Shown piece after piece: positions 1 to 7,084 of a stretch of 7,322 nt of DNA (positions within the stretch are counted from its first letter, which is position 1; the number at the start of each line of letters is the position of its first letter). The notes under the pieces are model-generated. The model did not search any database. It was given only the letters and a program-made list of their open reading frames with translations, and was not told the origin of the DNA. The DNA is from Campylobacter sp. UBA1713. Lineage in GTDB: Bacteria > Campylobacterota > Campylobacteria > Campylobacterales > Campylobacteraceae. Location of the stretch: assembly GCA_002317305.1 (NCBI GenBank), contig DCIZ01000132.1, forward strand, positions 1-7,322, written 5' to 3'. Position numbers and translations under genes: made by a program.

Positions 1-168
1 TCACAAATCATACCCGACCGAATGCGAAGTGATTTTGGTGGGATTTTTCGCAAGCACGAAGTGCGTAAGCAAGGCAAGGCTGGGCTAAAGCCCGCCACAG
101 CCGAAGCTTTGCGAAAAAGCACCCAAAAGCACAAGCTGGCTAAAACAAACTGCAAAAATTCATTGAAA
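1..168. other. Noncoding region downstream of napA
   Basis: This stretch follows the napA stop on the minus strand and runs to the window edge. Nap operons of this group usually continue with napG right after napA, but no napG-like start (Tat signal, ferredoxin cysteines) is seen here. A minus-strand frame stays open from just past napA to base 1, but it has no ATG until base 11, no clear ribosome binding site there, and most of it is translated inverted repeat. I do not call it a gene. The main content is the inverted repeat at 29-132. Confidence 0.6.
29..132. repeat. Large imperfect inverted repeat 3' of napA
   Basis: The arms 29-55 and 106-132 are imperfect reverse complements. The shared core on the left is TTTTTCGCA-AGC and on the right GCTTTGCGAAAAA, with further pairing outward (GTGATTTTGG against CCAAAAGCAC). 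Inside are two smaller hairpins: GCAC-GAA-GTGC at 54-64, and GGGCT-AA-AGCCC at 82-93 flanked by GGCT/AGCC. On the napA transcript this would fold as a branched stem just after the stop codon. It could be a terminator, an mRNA-stabilising 3' structure, or a dispersed repeat that inserted there. It lacks the plain GC-stem plus T-run of a canonical terminator. Confidence 0.7.
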
Positions 169-2940
169 TCAAGCTTTATAAACCTTAACCGCACACTTCT
201 TAAAGTCCGTCTCGCCCGACAAAGGACAAGTCGCATCTAAACAAACTTTGTTTATCAAAACCTTTTCGTCAAAAAACGGCACATAAACTAGCCCAACAGG
301 CGGTTTGTTTCGTCCTCTCGTGTCTACTTTTACCTTTACTTTACCGCGTCTACTCTCCACCCAAACGACATCATTGTGCGAAACGCCCACTTTTTTTGCA
401 TCCTCTTCGTGCATGTAACAAAGCGCCTCTGGCACGGCTCGGTATAGCTCAGGCACTCGCATCGTCATCGTCCCCGTGTGCCAGTGCTCTAGCACTCGCC
501 CCGTGCAAAGCCAAAATGGATACTCCTCGCTCGGACTTTCAGCCGGCTCCATGTAAGGACGGAAAAATATCTTTGCGCGGCTAGCTAGCTTCTCTTTGTT
601 CTCAGCGTCTGTTACCTTTGACAAGTCGCCTTTTGGAAGTGCTCCACCTGCGTTGCCATAAAAGCTTATCTCTTTGTCTGGGCGCGCTGCTGCAGCGTAT
701 GGGTCATATTTTGCATTAAATCGCCAAAGTGTCTCTTTGTTGTTTACGACTGGCCACCTAAGCCCACGAACTCTGTGGTATGTGTCAAAGTCAGCTAGAT
801 CGTGTCCGTGCCCTACGCCAAATTTGCGGTAGTCCTCCCACAAATATTTTTGCAAGAAAAAGCCATAACCTTCAAAAACCTTGCCATCTGAGCCTTTGAC
901 TTTTCTAGCATCGCCAAAGACTTCTGTGTTGTCAAAGCCTGCTATGACTGGGTCTTTTGCCGTGTAGCTTTTGGCTTCGGCGTTTGCAAAAAATACATCA
1001 AAAAGCGTGTCCGTCTCTTTGTAACCAAAAGCCTTTGCCTCCTCAAGCACGCTTGGCAAGGTTACTTTGTCGTTTACTTTTACCTCGCCCCAAAAGTCCT
1101 TGATGGTAAAGCGTTTTGCAAATTCGCAAATTTGCCATGTGTCGCTCATCGCCTCGCCCACAGGCAAAACCTGCTGTCGCCACTGCTGCGTGCGTCTCTC
1201 GGCGTTGCCATATGCGCCCCACTTTTCGAAGATCATCGCACTTGGCAATATAAGGTCAGCGACTTTTGCGCTCACGCCTGGGTAAGGGTCGCTAACGACT
1301 ATGAAGTTGTCCATCTCGCGCGCTGCTTTTATCCAGTGGTTGTTGTTGGCTGAGTTGTGCCACGGGTTATTTACCTGCACCCACGCCCATTTTATGTTGC
1401 CGTCCTCTATGTCTCTTAAAATTTTCATGTATGGTGCGCCCACGACTGGATTTAGCGTTTTAGCGGGGATTTTCCAAATTTTTTCTGTTATCTCTCTGTG
1501 TTTTGGATTTGCTACTACCATGTCAGCTGGCAACCTGTGGCAAAATGTCCCCACTTCACGCGCCGTTCCACACGCACTTGGCTGTCCTGTTAGGCTAAAC
1601 GCGCCGTTGCCAGGTTTTGCCTGTTTGCCCAGTAACATATGAACCATGTAGGCTTGTTCATTTACCCACGTTCCGCGTGTGTGTTGGTTAAAGCCCATCG
1701 TCCAAAAACTGACGACTTTTCGGCTCTTTTCTATGTACCAGTCGGCTAGCTGTTGAAGTTTTTTCTTAAATTCAGCGAGGTCTTCGTTTGCGTCGCCTTT
1801 TACGTAAGGTGCGACAAAGTCAAGCGTGTAAACAGAGATGGCTTTTTTAAACTCCTCAAAGCTAATGATCCAGTGGTTACCTGCCGCTCCGGCGTTGTTT
1901 TGCACCGTCTGCCCTGCTTTCATGCCTAGATATGCTAGCGTTTTGCCCTCCATCGCACTCACCACAAATTCTTTTTGGCGAAGTGCCGTGTCTTTTTCGC
2001 TTTCTAAATATTTTGGGTGGTCTGGGTTTGGTCTCATGCCGTAGCCGATGTTTACAGGTCCAGTTGTAAAGACGCAGTTTTCGCGCAAAAATTTCTCGTC
2101 CCACGCCTTTTTTCTCACTATCTCTTGTGCTATGAAATTCCATATCAAAAGGTCTGTTTGCGGACGGAAAAGAATCTCTATGTCGGCTATGTTTGACGTT
2201 CTGGTGGTGTAGGTAGAGATGTTTACTACTTTTACATTTTCAGCATCGTTTAGCTTTCTGTCGCTCACTCTACTCCAAAGAATCGGGTGCATCTCTGCCA
2301 TGTTTGCGCCCCACGCTACCACAGTGTCTGTTAGCTCTATGTCATCATAACACCCCGCTGGCTCGTCTATGCCAAACGTCTGCATAAACGCCACGACCGC
2401 ACTCGCCATGCAGTGCCTTGCGTTTGGGTCTATGTTGTTTGAGCGAAAACCGCCTTTTATGAGTTTAACGGCGGCGTAACCTTCCTGAATGGTGTATTGA
2501 CCGCTACCAAAAATTCCGATGCCTGTCGGTCCTTTTTCGGCGTAAGCTTTCCTAAACTGCTCCTCCATCACGTCAAATGCCTCTTTCCAGCTGACTTCTT
2601 TAAATTTGCCTTTTTTGCTAAATTTGCCATCTGCGCCCACACGCAAAAGTGGCTTTGTGATGCGATCTTCACCATACATGATCTTTGCGTTAAAGTAGCC
2701 CTTTATGCAGTTTAGTCCACGATTCACTGGTGCTAGCGGGTCGCCCTTTGTCGCTACGATTCGCCCATCTTTTGTCGCTACCATGATGCCGCAACCCGTG
2801 CCACAAAATCTACACGGCGCTTTGTCCCAACGCCAACCGTTATCTACGCTCGTTGCACTCAAAGCACTCGGCGCTGAAAGTCCTGCCGCTGCAAAAGCCG
2901 AAGCCGCCGCTGCGCTTTTTATAAACTCTCGTCTCTCCAT
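169..2940 (-). CDS. napA: Periplasmic nitrate reductase catalytic subunit NapA
   Basis: NapA reduces nitrate to nitrite in the periplasm using a bis-molybdopterin guanine dinucleotide cofactor and one [4Fe-4S] cluster; electrons usually arrive through NapB and the NapGH quinol dehydrogenase. The 923-residue product starts with a twin-arginine signal (RREFIK, residues 3-8), an Ala-rich core, and a likely cleavage after SALSA near residue 29, as expected for a folded cofactor protein exported by Tat. Cluster ligands are C43, C46, C50 and C78; K80 lies on the usual cluster-to-cofactor route. The NARHCMAS motif supplies the Mo-binding C177. The C-terminal part (from about [14 protein letters not shown]) is the molybdopterin dinucleotide-binding domain. 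The length fits epsilonproteobacterial NapA, about 100 residues longer than the E. coli protein. The start is supported by AGGAG at 2947-2951, six bases upstream. The gene is complete and has its own promoter, so it probably heads the nap operon, although the next nap gene is not in view. Confidence 0.97.
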   Translation of the reverse strand: MERREFIKSAAAASAFAAAGLSAPSALSATSVDNGWRWDKAPCRFCGTGCGIMVATKDGRIVATKGDPLAPVNRGLNCIKGYFNAKIMYGEDRITKPLLRVGADGKFSKKGKFKEVSWKEAFDVMEEQFRKAYAEKGPTGIGIFGSGQYTIQEGYAAVKLIKGGFRSNNIDPNARHCMASAVVAFMQTFGIDEPAGCYDDIELTDTVVAWGANMAEMHPILWSRVSDRKLNDAENVKVVNISTYTTRTSNIADIEILFRPQTDLLIWNFIAQEIVRKKAWDEKFLRENCVFTTGPVNIGYGMRPNPDHPKYLESEKDTALRQKEFVVSAMEGKTLAYLGMKAGQTVQNNAGAAGNHWIISFEEFKKAISVYTLDFVAPYVKGDANEDLAEFKKKLQQLADWYIEKSRKVVSFWTMGFNQHTRGTWVNEQAYMVHMLLGKQAKPGNGAFSLTGQPSACGTAREVGTFCHRLPADMVVANPKHREITEKIWKIPAKTLNPVVGAPYMKILRDIEDGNIKWAWVQVNNPWHNSANNNHWIKAAREMDNFIVVSDPYPGVSAKVADLILPSAMIFEKWGAYGNAERRTQQWRQQVLPVGEAMSDTWQICEFAKRFTIKDFWGEVKVNDKVTLPSVLEEAKAFGYKETDTLFDVFFANAEAKSYTAKDPVIAGFDNTEVFGDARKVKGSDGKVFEGYGFFLQKYLWEDYRKFGVGHGHDLADFDTYHRVRGLRWPVVNNKETLWRFNAKYDPYAAAARPDKEISFYGNAGGALPKGDLSKVTDAENKEKLASRAKIFFRPYMEPAESPSEEYPFWLCTGRVLEHWHTGTMTMRVPELYRAVPEALCYMHEEDAKKVGVSHNDVVWVESRRGKVKVKVDTRGRNKPPVGLVYVPFFDEKVLINKVCLDATCPLSGETDFKKCAVKVYKA

Positions 2941-2979
2941 GTTTTACTCCTGTTTTTCTGCCTAAAAAAAGGCGAGTTT

Positions 2980-2992
2980 AGGAGAAATTCTA
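2980..2992 (-). promoter_or_regulatory. Predicted napA promoter (-10 TAGAAT)
   Basis: On the minus strand TAGAAT lies at 2992-2987, which puts the start of transcription near 2980 and gives a leader of about 40 nt before the napA ATG. The position is chosen because the spacing to the FNR-type palindrome upstream is exactly that of an activator-dependent class II promoter. No clear -35 box is present, as is usual both for such promoters and for Campylobacter. The start site is a prediction. Confidence 0.6.
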
Positions 2993-3014
2993 ACGAAAAA
3001 TGATAGATTTGGAG

Positions 3015-3028
3015 TTGATTTAAATCAA
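3015..3028. promoter_or_regulatory. FNR/CRP-family operator upstream of napA
   Basis: TTGATTTAAATCAA is a perfect 14-base palindrome and matches the classical FNR consensus TTGAT-N4-ATCAA. Its centre (3021.5) lies 29 bases upstream of the -10 hexamer, which equals -41.5 from the predicted start, the standard class II activator position. This suggests that a Crp/Fnr-type regulator activates napA when oxygen is low or when nitrate or nitric oxide is sensed. Which regulator binds cannot be told from the window. Confidence 0.7.
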
Positions 3029-3134
3029 ATTTACATTAAGTTATTTTTTTATATTTAGGTTAAAATTCTCTTATTTGCTGAATTTAAGAATCAAAAAACT
3101 CCACATTTCGCACTCTGTTTTCCGTTTTACGACA

Positions 3135-3238
3135 GCGGGTCGCAGGGCGGCAGCCCCGTCCTCCCGTCCCGCCGCCGCTTTCTTTGAGCTTTAGCGAAAA
3201 GAAAGCGGCGGCGGGACTAAAAAAGCGTTAGCTTTTTA
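3135..3238. repeat. Three-hairpin intergenic cassette, copy 1
   Basis: The cassette has three parts. The first is a 26-nt block (3135-3160) identical to 7211-7236, containing GGGC-GGCA-GCCC. The second is a perfect 20-bp stem, 3166-3185 against 3198-3217, with a 12-nt loop GAGCTTTAGCGA. The third is AAAAAGC-GTTA-GCTTTTT (3220-3237), an AT-rich hairpin with a T-run on both strands. The cassette is bracketed by inverted copies of a CACTCCGTTTTCCG-like sequence (3111-3125 and 3241-3256). It sits between the rarA stop and the napA promoter. It may act as a transcription barrier or processing site, or be a nonautonomous mobile repeat; no function is known to me. Confidence 0.85.
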
Positions 3239-3330
3239 CATACGGAAAACGGAGTGTGGAAAACGGAAAATGGAATTTGTAAAATTTGCTTTGTTGTGAA
3301 TTTTCAAAGATTCTACCTACTCAAATTTCA

Positions 3331-3372
3331 GGGGATTCTTCGGTCGCATTCGCTCCCTTACGAATGACGGCG
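3331..3372. repeat. Single arm of dispersed palindromic repeat
   Basis: The segment begins GGGGATTCTTC and ends GAATGACGGCG, the same words in the same order and orientation as 6986-7028 after ilvD. It contains its own hairpin CATTCG-CTCCCTTA-CGAATG (3347-3366). The matching left arm seen at 6874-6916 is absent here, so this is a partial copy. CATTCTGA...GAAGAATC-type palindromes are common dispersed repeats in many bacteria. On the rarA transcript the hairpin lies about 60 bases past the stop and may help end the message, but no T-run follows. Confidence 0.7.
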
Positions 3373-3375
3373 TTT

Positions 3376-3412
3376 GTTTGTGGATTATCGAGAATCACAA
3401 TTTCCGCACTCC
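3376..3412. repeat. 37-nt repeat block, copy 1
   Basis: This block aligns without gaps to 7085-7121 at 27 of 37 positions. Shared words are GTTTG, GATT, AGAATC and CACTCC. In both places it follows a palindromic-repeat right arm and leads into CACTCCG-type repeats. It ends only 14 bases from the rarA stop codon. Confidence 0.6.
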
Positions 3413-3426
3413 GTTTTCCGCCACAC

Positions 3427-4605
3427 TCACCGCCTTTTCAGTTTCTCTAGCCACGCATCCAAAGTCGCCTCAAAACCTACGCCGTTGCTTTTGTAAAACT
3501 CAACAGGTTTTGACGTGTATTCTTGTTCTACCCAGCCGCCAAAGTCGTGCGGGTAGAGGTAGCGACTTTTTGCCTCGTCTGTGTTTATGAGATAGCGCGG
3601 AATGGCAAGCGGCGGGTTTTCACTCACAAATTTAAGTGCGGCGTTTATGGCGGTGTAAGCGGCGTTTGACTTTGGCGAACTAGCGAGGTAGATGACCGCC
3701 TGTGCTAGCGTTATGCGTGCCTCTGGATAGCCTATTTTGCTAACAGCACTCATGGCGTTTACAGCTATGTTTAGTGCGTTTGGGTTTGCGTTGCCTACAT
3801 CTTCGCTAGCAAAGATGACCAGCCTCCTAGCCAAAAACGCCGCATCTTCGCCCGCAGCTATTAGCCTAGCAAGGTAGTAAAGCGAAGCGTCTACATCGCT
3901 ACCTCGAAGGCTTTTTATGAGCGCAGAAGCAAGCTCGTAGTGCGTGTCGCTACTCTTTGCCCCTTCGCCACTGAGCGTGTTTGAACGCAAGGTTTGGAGT
4001 GTTTTTTTGGTTACGTGAGAGTCTAACAAAAGTGCGTAGTGTAGCAAATTTACAAAACTTCTAGCATCGCCGTAGCTAGAGTGTGCTAAAAATTCACGCG
4101 CGTCAGCATCTATGTCAAATTTAAATTTAGCCTGTAAAATTTCTAAAAGTTTTGCCAAATCCTCTTGTGTAAGCGCCTTAAACTCAAAGGTCAAAACGCG
4201 TGAGCGAATGCCACTAGAGACGGCGAATTTTGGGTTTTCGGTAGTCGCACCAAAAAGAACGCATCGGTCGTTTTCTAGCGGAATGAGCAAAGATTCTTGT
4301 TGCGTTTTGCTAAGCCTGTGAAATTCGTCTACAAAGAGAAGTGGCTTAAAAAGCGTGCCGTCAAAACGTGCTAAAATTTTGCGAATCTCTTCAGTTTTTA
4401 AATTTGCGCCGTCTAGCTCAAAAAACTCATGATTCATCTTTGAGGCGACTACCTTTGCCAGTGTGGTTTTGCCGCAGCCTGCTGGTCCAAAAAAAAGTGC
4501 GTGTGGGAGCTCACGCCTCTCTACAAATTTGCGAAACACAGCGACTATTTCGTCTTGTCCGACTATTTCGTCAAGCGAAGTGGGACGAATGTTTGCGCTA
4601 AGCAT
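3427..4605 (-). CDS. rarA: Replication-associated recombination protein RarA (MgsA), AAA+ ATPase
   Basis: RarA is a cytoplasmic AAA+ ATPase related to clamp-loader proteins that acts at stalled or damaged replication forks. The 392-residue product shows Walker A GPAGCGKT (40-47), Walker B LLFVDEFHR (89-97, D93/E94), sensor-1 GATTENP (119-125), a likely arginine finger in IRSRV (R136) and a GDAR sensor-2 motif. The C-terminal half carries the RarA-specific tetramerisation region, with KSLRGSDVDASLYYLARL, EDAAFLARRLV, ASEDVGNANP and SPKSNAAY all typical of the family, and ends with YPHDFGGWVEQEY. It is shorter than E. coli RarA (about 447) but complete. The start ATG overlaps the end of the upstream small gene by 8 nt (ATGCTTAG), and AAAGG lies 7 bases before it. 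It is therefore the third gene of an operon and is likely translationally coupled to the gene before it. Confidence 0.95.
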   Translation of the reverse strand: MLSANIRPTSLDEIVGQDEIVAVFRKFVERRELPHALFFGPAGCGKTTLAKVVASKMNHEFFELDGANLKTEEIRKILARFDGTLFKPLLFVDEFHRLSKTQQESLLIPLENDRCVLFGATTENPKFAVSSGIRSRVLTFEFKALTQEDLAKLLEILQAKFKFDIDADAREFLAHSSYGDARSFVNLLHYALLLDSHVTKKTLQTLRSNTLSGEGAKSSDTHYELASALIKSLRGSDVDASLYYLARLIAAGEDAAFLARRLVIFASEDVGNANPNALNIAVNAMSAVSKIGYPEARITLAQAVIYLASSPKSNAAYTAINAALKFVSENPPLAIPRYLINTDEAKSRYLYPHDFGGWVEQEYTSKPVEFYKSNGVGFEATLDAWLEKLKRR

Positions 4606-4813
4606 GGTTTTGCCTTTGGCGCGATTCTATGAGTGAATCTAGGTCGTCTACGACATATCTCATTCCAAATGTATGTAAAGATTCGTAAAAAGAGATGATG
4701 TAGTCAAAAACGCGATGTTGGTTAAAAAGTGCTATGACCTCTTTGCCCGTCAAGCCCTTTTGGTTTTTGTATTCTTCTATGCAAAGCACTAAAAATGGTA
4801 ACTCTCTGCTCAT
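4598..4813 (-). CDS. Small DUF3791-like protein
   Basis: The gene encodes a 71-residue soluble acidic protein. The pattern CIEEYKNQKGLTGKEV...LF...VFDYI..FYESLHTFG..YVVDDLDSLI resembles the DUF3791 family as I remember it, whose members share this IEEY/GKEV opening and the Y-LHT-G-YVVDD ending. The function is unknown; relatives often occur in small clusters of uncharacterised proteins, some of them toxin-antitoxin-like. The start at 4813 is chosen over a longer frame opening at 4864 because GGAGGA lies six bases before it, overlapping the end of the upstream gene, and the longer form would overlap that gene by 49 bases with an unlike N terminus. Its stop overlaps the rarA start, so the two are probably coupled. 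The gene is real by context and composition; the family name is moderately sure. Confidence 0.75.
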   Translation of the reverse strand: MSRELPFLVLCIEEYKNQKGLTGKEVIALFNQHRVFDYIISFYESLHTFGMRYVVDDLDSLIESRQRQNHA

Positions 4814-4815
4814 TT

Positions 4816-5052
4816 TTAATCCTCCGGAAAAACCACTTCGCCCGTCTCTTTTTCGTGCTTCCACATGTGGTATAGTGTTAGCGGACTAAAGTGCCACACT
4901 TTTGTCTCTTCACGCGCCAAAAAGTCATAAACCTGCGACTGGTAAAATTCGTTTATGGCAGTTACATCGTCAATTTTTTCTTTTTGTGCTATGAGTGCCA
5001 CAGTGAAAGGAATCACAGCAATGCTCAAAATGGCGTTAAATTTCTCGTCCAT
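4816..5052 (-). CDS. Small uncharacterised protein, first gene of rarA operon
   Basis: The 78-residue product begins with a hydrophobic stretch (ILSIAVIPFTVALIA, about residues 8-22), too weak and short for a sure membrane helix, then EFYQSQVYDFLAREETKVWHFSPLTLYHMWKHEKETGEVVFPED. The conserved-looking core (F-Y-S, Y-FL, T-WH-SP-LY, E-ETGE) recalls small proteins found next to DUF3791 genes, but I cannot name the family with confidence. Translation starts after a strong AAGGAGG (5059-5065), six bases from ATG. The stop is 2 nt before the next start, and the next gene's ribosome binding site lies inside its last codons, so the pair is very likely co-translated. A two-protein system is an inference from context. 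Confidence 0.75.
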   Translation of the reverse strand: MDEKFNAILSIAVIPFTVALIAQKEKIDDVTAINEFYQSQVYDFLAREETKVWHFSPLTLYHMWKHEKETGEVVFPED

Positions 5053-5058
5053 TTTATA

Positions 5059-5065
5059 CCTCCTT
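5059..5065 (-). promoter_or_regulatory. Strong Shine-Dalgarno of the small-gene operon
   Basis: AAGGAGG with a six-base spacer to the ATG at 5052 fixes the start of the first small gene and predicts high translation. Confidence 0.8.
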
Positions 5066-5087
5066 AAATTCTACAAATTTTACCAAA

Positions 5088-5093
5088 ATTATA
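5088..5093 (-). promoter_or_regulatory. Predicted promoter of small genes-rarA operon (-10 TATAAT)
   Basis: A consensus TATAAT on the minus strand follows GTGGGG. It predicts a start near 5081 and a leader of about 28 nt. Upstream DNA is AT-rich with no -35 box, as is typical of Campylobacter sigma-70 promoters. It is divergent from the ilvD promoter, with the two -10 boxes about 35 bases apart, so the two transcription units could affect each other. Confidence 0.65.
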
Positions 5094-5126
5094 CCCCACA
5101 TATAATTAAATTTAGGTTATTTTATA

Positions 5127-5132
5127 TATAAT
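5127..5132 (+). promoter_or_regulatory. Predicted ilvD promoter (-10 TATAAT)
   Basis: TATAAT inside a TATATATAAT run, with T-rich DNA upstream, predicts a start near 5139 and a short leader of about 20 nt, ending in AAGGA (5150-5154) five bases from the ilvD ATG. The leader is too short for a leader peptide or attenuator, so ilvD is not controlled that way here. A second TATAAT at 5101-5106 is an alternative. Confidence 0.6.
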
Positions 5133-5159
5133 TACACAAATTTAACTCAAAGGATTCTT

Positions 5160-6824
5160 ATGCGAAGTGATCTAGTAAAAAACGGCTACACGCGAGCACC
5201 ACACCGCTCGCTTTTGCGCGCGACTGGACTAAAAGACGAGGACTTTAAAAAGCCTTTCATCGGCGTTGCAAACAGCTTTATCGAGATCATCCCTGGGCAC
5301 TTTTTCCTAAACAGATACGCCCAAATTCTAAAAGACGAGATACGGCGTTGTGGCTGCATTCCGTTTGAATTTAACTGCATCGGTGTAGATGACGGCATCG
5401 CGATGGGACACGGTGGCATGCTATACTCTCTGCCTAGCCGCGAACTCATCGCAAACAGCGTCGAGACCGTCATGAACGCGCACGCACTTGATGCGCTTGT
5501 CTGCATGCCCAACTGCGACAAGATAGTCCCGGGCATGCTCATGGGGGCTTTACGAGTAAACGTCCCGACCATCTTCGTAAGTGGCGGTGCTATGGCAGCG
5601 GGAGTTGGCAAAAACGGCGAAAGTCTAGACCTAAATTCAGTTTTTGAAGCAGTCGGCAGTTTTGAGACGGGCAAACTAAACGAAAGCGACCTACACGCCA
5701 TCGAGTGCGCCGCGTGTCCTGGCGGCGGAAGCTGCAGCGGAATGTTTACCGCCAACTCCATGAACACACTTTGTGAAGCGATGGGCATAGCGCTAGAAGG
5801 CAACGGCACTATACTCGCACTCACACCAGAACGCGAAGAGCTAGTAAAAAAAGCCGCTAGACGAATTTGCGAGATAGCACTAGACGAGCGGTTTAAAATT
5901 CGCAACATCATAAACGAAAAGAGCATCAAAAACGCCATGATAGTCGACATGGCGATGGGCGGCAGCTCAAACACTATCCTCCACATGCTAGCCATCTCAC
6001 GAGAGGCTGGCGCACCGCTAGACATAGCTAGCCTAAACGAGATTAGTCGCACCACGCCGCACATTTGCAAAGTGGCGCCTAGCCTACCAAGTGTCCACAT
6101 GCAAGACGTGGCACGTGCTGGCGGACTAAGCGCCATCATAAAAGAAGTGAGTGCTTTAGGAACGCTAGAAACTAGCTGTTTAGGCGTAGATGGCAAAACG
6201 CTAGCTGGGCGCGTCCAAAACGCCGAAATTTTAGACACAAACATCATTCGAAAGCTAGACAACGCATACTCAAAAGTGGGCGGGCTTGCCGTCCTTTTCG
6301 GGAATTTAGCCGAACAAGGCTGCGTCATAAAAGCCGCTGGCATCATAGGCGAGAGGCGTTTTAAAGGGCGCGCGGTTTGCTTTAACAGCCAAGACGAAGC
6401 GGTGGCGGGCATCTCAAGCGGACGCGTTAAAAAAGGCGACGTGGTCGTCTTACGCTACGAAGGACCAAAGGGCGGTCCTGGCATGCAAGAGATGTTAAGC
6501 CCTACAAGCCTAATAGTCGGGCGCGGGCTGGGTGCGGACGTGGCGCTCATTACAGACGGCAGGTTTAGCGGCGCGACACGCGGGCTCAGCATAGGGCACG
6601 TAAGTCCAGAGGCGGCAGAAGGCGGAATGATAGGGCTTTTAAAAGATGGCGACGAGATAGAGATAGATGTAGATGCGTTTAGCATAAATGTAAATTTGAG
6701 TTCAGACGAAATAGCGGAGCGCAAAAAAGCGTGGCGTTATGAGGGCAAAGAGGTCCAAAGCCGCTGGCTACGCCAATACCAAAAACTCGTTACAAACGCA
6801 AGCTGCGGCGGCGTGCTGGAGTAG
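5160..6824 (+). CDS. ilvD: Dihydroxy-acid dehydratase IlvD
   Basis: IlvD dehydrates 2,3-dihydroxy-isovalerate and 2,3-dihydroxy-3-methylvalerate to the 2-oxo acids that give valine, leucine and isoleucine. It is a cytoplasmic Fe-S enzyme. The 554-residue product is full length for the Campylobacter form; E. coli IlvD is about 616. Family motifs in order are VDDG (76-79, Mg-binding D78), [11 protein letters not shown] (cluster ligand C119, D120 and the metal-binding K121), [16 protein letters not shown] (cluster ligand C192), and [11 protein letters not shown] (467-477, with S470 the likely catalytic serine). At the site where plant-type [2Fe-2S] enzymes have the third cysteine (PC), this protein has PGH (45-47), like E. 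coli, so an oxygen-sensitive [4Fe-4S] type is inferred. The MRSD start after AAGGA agrees with my memory of the C. jejuni protein. It is transcribed alone in this window, with no other ilv gene beside it. Confidence 0.97.
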   Translation: MRSDLVKNGYTRAPHRSLLRATGLKDEDFKKPFIGVANSFIEIIPGHFFLNRYAQILKDEIRRCGCIPFEFNCIGVDDGIAMGHGGMLYSLPSRELIANSVETVMNAHALDALVCMPNCDKIVPGMLMGALRVNVPTIFVSGGAMAAGVGKNGESLDLNSVFEAVGSFETGKLNESDLHAIECAACPGGGSCSGMFTANSMNTLCEAMGIALEGNGTILALTPEREELVKKAARRICEIALDERFKIRNIINEKSIKNAMIVDMAMGGSSNTILHMLAISREAGAPLDIASLNEISRTTPHICKVAPSLPSVHMQDVARAGGLSAIIKEVSALGTLETSCLGVDGKTLAGRVQNAEILDTNIIRKLDNAYSKVGGLAVLFGNLAEQGCVIKAAGIIGERRFKGRAVCFNSQDEAVAGISSGRVKKGDVVVLRYEGPKGGPGMQEMLSPTSLIVGRGLGADVALITDGRFSGATRGLSIGHVSPEAAEGGMIGLLKDGDEIEIDVDAFSINVNLSSDEIAERKKAWRYEGKEVQSRWLRQYQKLVTNASCGGVLE

Positions 6825-6873
6825 GCGGGTTTTACAAAATTTTTAAGCAAAATTTCAAAAAGCTAAAACAAAC

Positions 6874-7028
6874 CGCCGTCATTCTGAGGGTGGCTTTGCC
6901 GCCCGAAGAATCCCCCGCCTTTTTAGCGAGTAAAAAAGCCAAATTCACAAAAAAGTAAATTTGATTTTTACGCCCTTGCCAGGCTGGGGATTCTTCGCTT
7001 CGCTAACGCTTTGATCAGAATGACGGCG
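6874..7028. repeat. 155-bp palindromic (MITE-like) element
   Basis: The termini CGCCGTCATTCTGA (6874-6887) and TCAGAATGACGGCG (7015-7028) are perfect 14-bp inverted repeats. Just inside, GAAGAATCCCC (6905-6915) mirrors GGGGATTCTTC (6986-6996). Each arm is itself folded; the left holds GGGTGGC-TTT-GCCGCCC (6888-6904). The centre is AT-rich and noncoding. The layout is that of a nonautonomous mobile repeat or a pair of facing palindromic repeats. No convincing target-site duplication is seen at its ends. It may also form the 3' end of the ilvD message. Confidence 0.75.
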
Positions 7029-7084
7029 TTGGCTTCAGGAAACATCGCTTTCGGCGAACGCTTCGCTTGTTTTACAAGAACTTC

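Larger units (their letters stand above)
2941..3426. other. napA promoter plus repeat mosaic between rarA and napA
   Basis: This 486-base stretch has no credible gene. Bases 2941-3060 hold the napA leader and promoter, including a small GCCT/AGGC hairpin (2960-2973) in the leader. From about 3101 it is built of repeats: a CACTCTGTTTTCCG arm (3111-3125), the hairpin cassette (3135-3238), an inverted matching arm (3241-3256), AT-rich DNA without visible signals (about 3280-3330), a single arm of the palindromic repeat (3331-3372), and a 37-nt block (3376-3412) also found after ilvD. The rarA transcript ends into this region. Confidence 0.75.

Noticed and set aside
1..168. Open minus-strand frame after napA, possibly a next gene
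   Set aside because: No ATG until base 11, no Shine-Dalgarno there, most of the frame lies in the inverted repeat, and the peptide shows no NapG features.
22..240. 72-residue open frame on the plus strand overlapping the napA end
   Set aside because: It is made of the inverted repeat plus antisense napA, has no ribosome binding site and no recognisable domain.
2960..2973. Hairpin GCCT-AAAAAA-AGGC in the napA leader as a riboswitch or terminator
   Set aside because: A four-bp stem is too weak, and no conserved aptamer such as the molybdenum cofactor motif can be recognised in a leader of about 40 nt.
4814..4864. Longer N terminus for the DUF3791-like gene
   Set aside because: It would overlap the upstream gene by 49 bases; the internal ATG at 4813 has a well-placed GGAGGA and the family-like sequence starts there.
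5186..6412. 408-residue open frame antisense to ilvD
   Set aside because: It lies entirely opposite ilvD, is rich in Ser, Met and Pro as expected of antisense translation, and has no family motifs.
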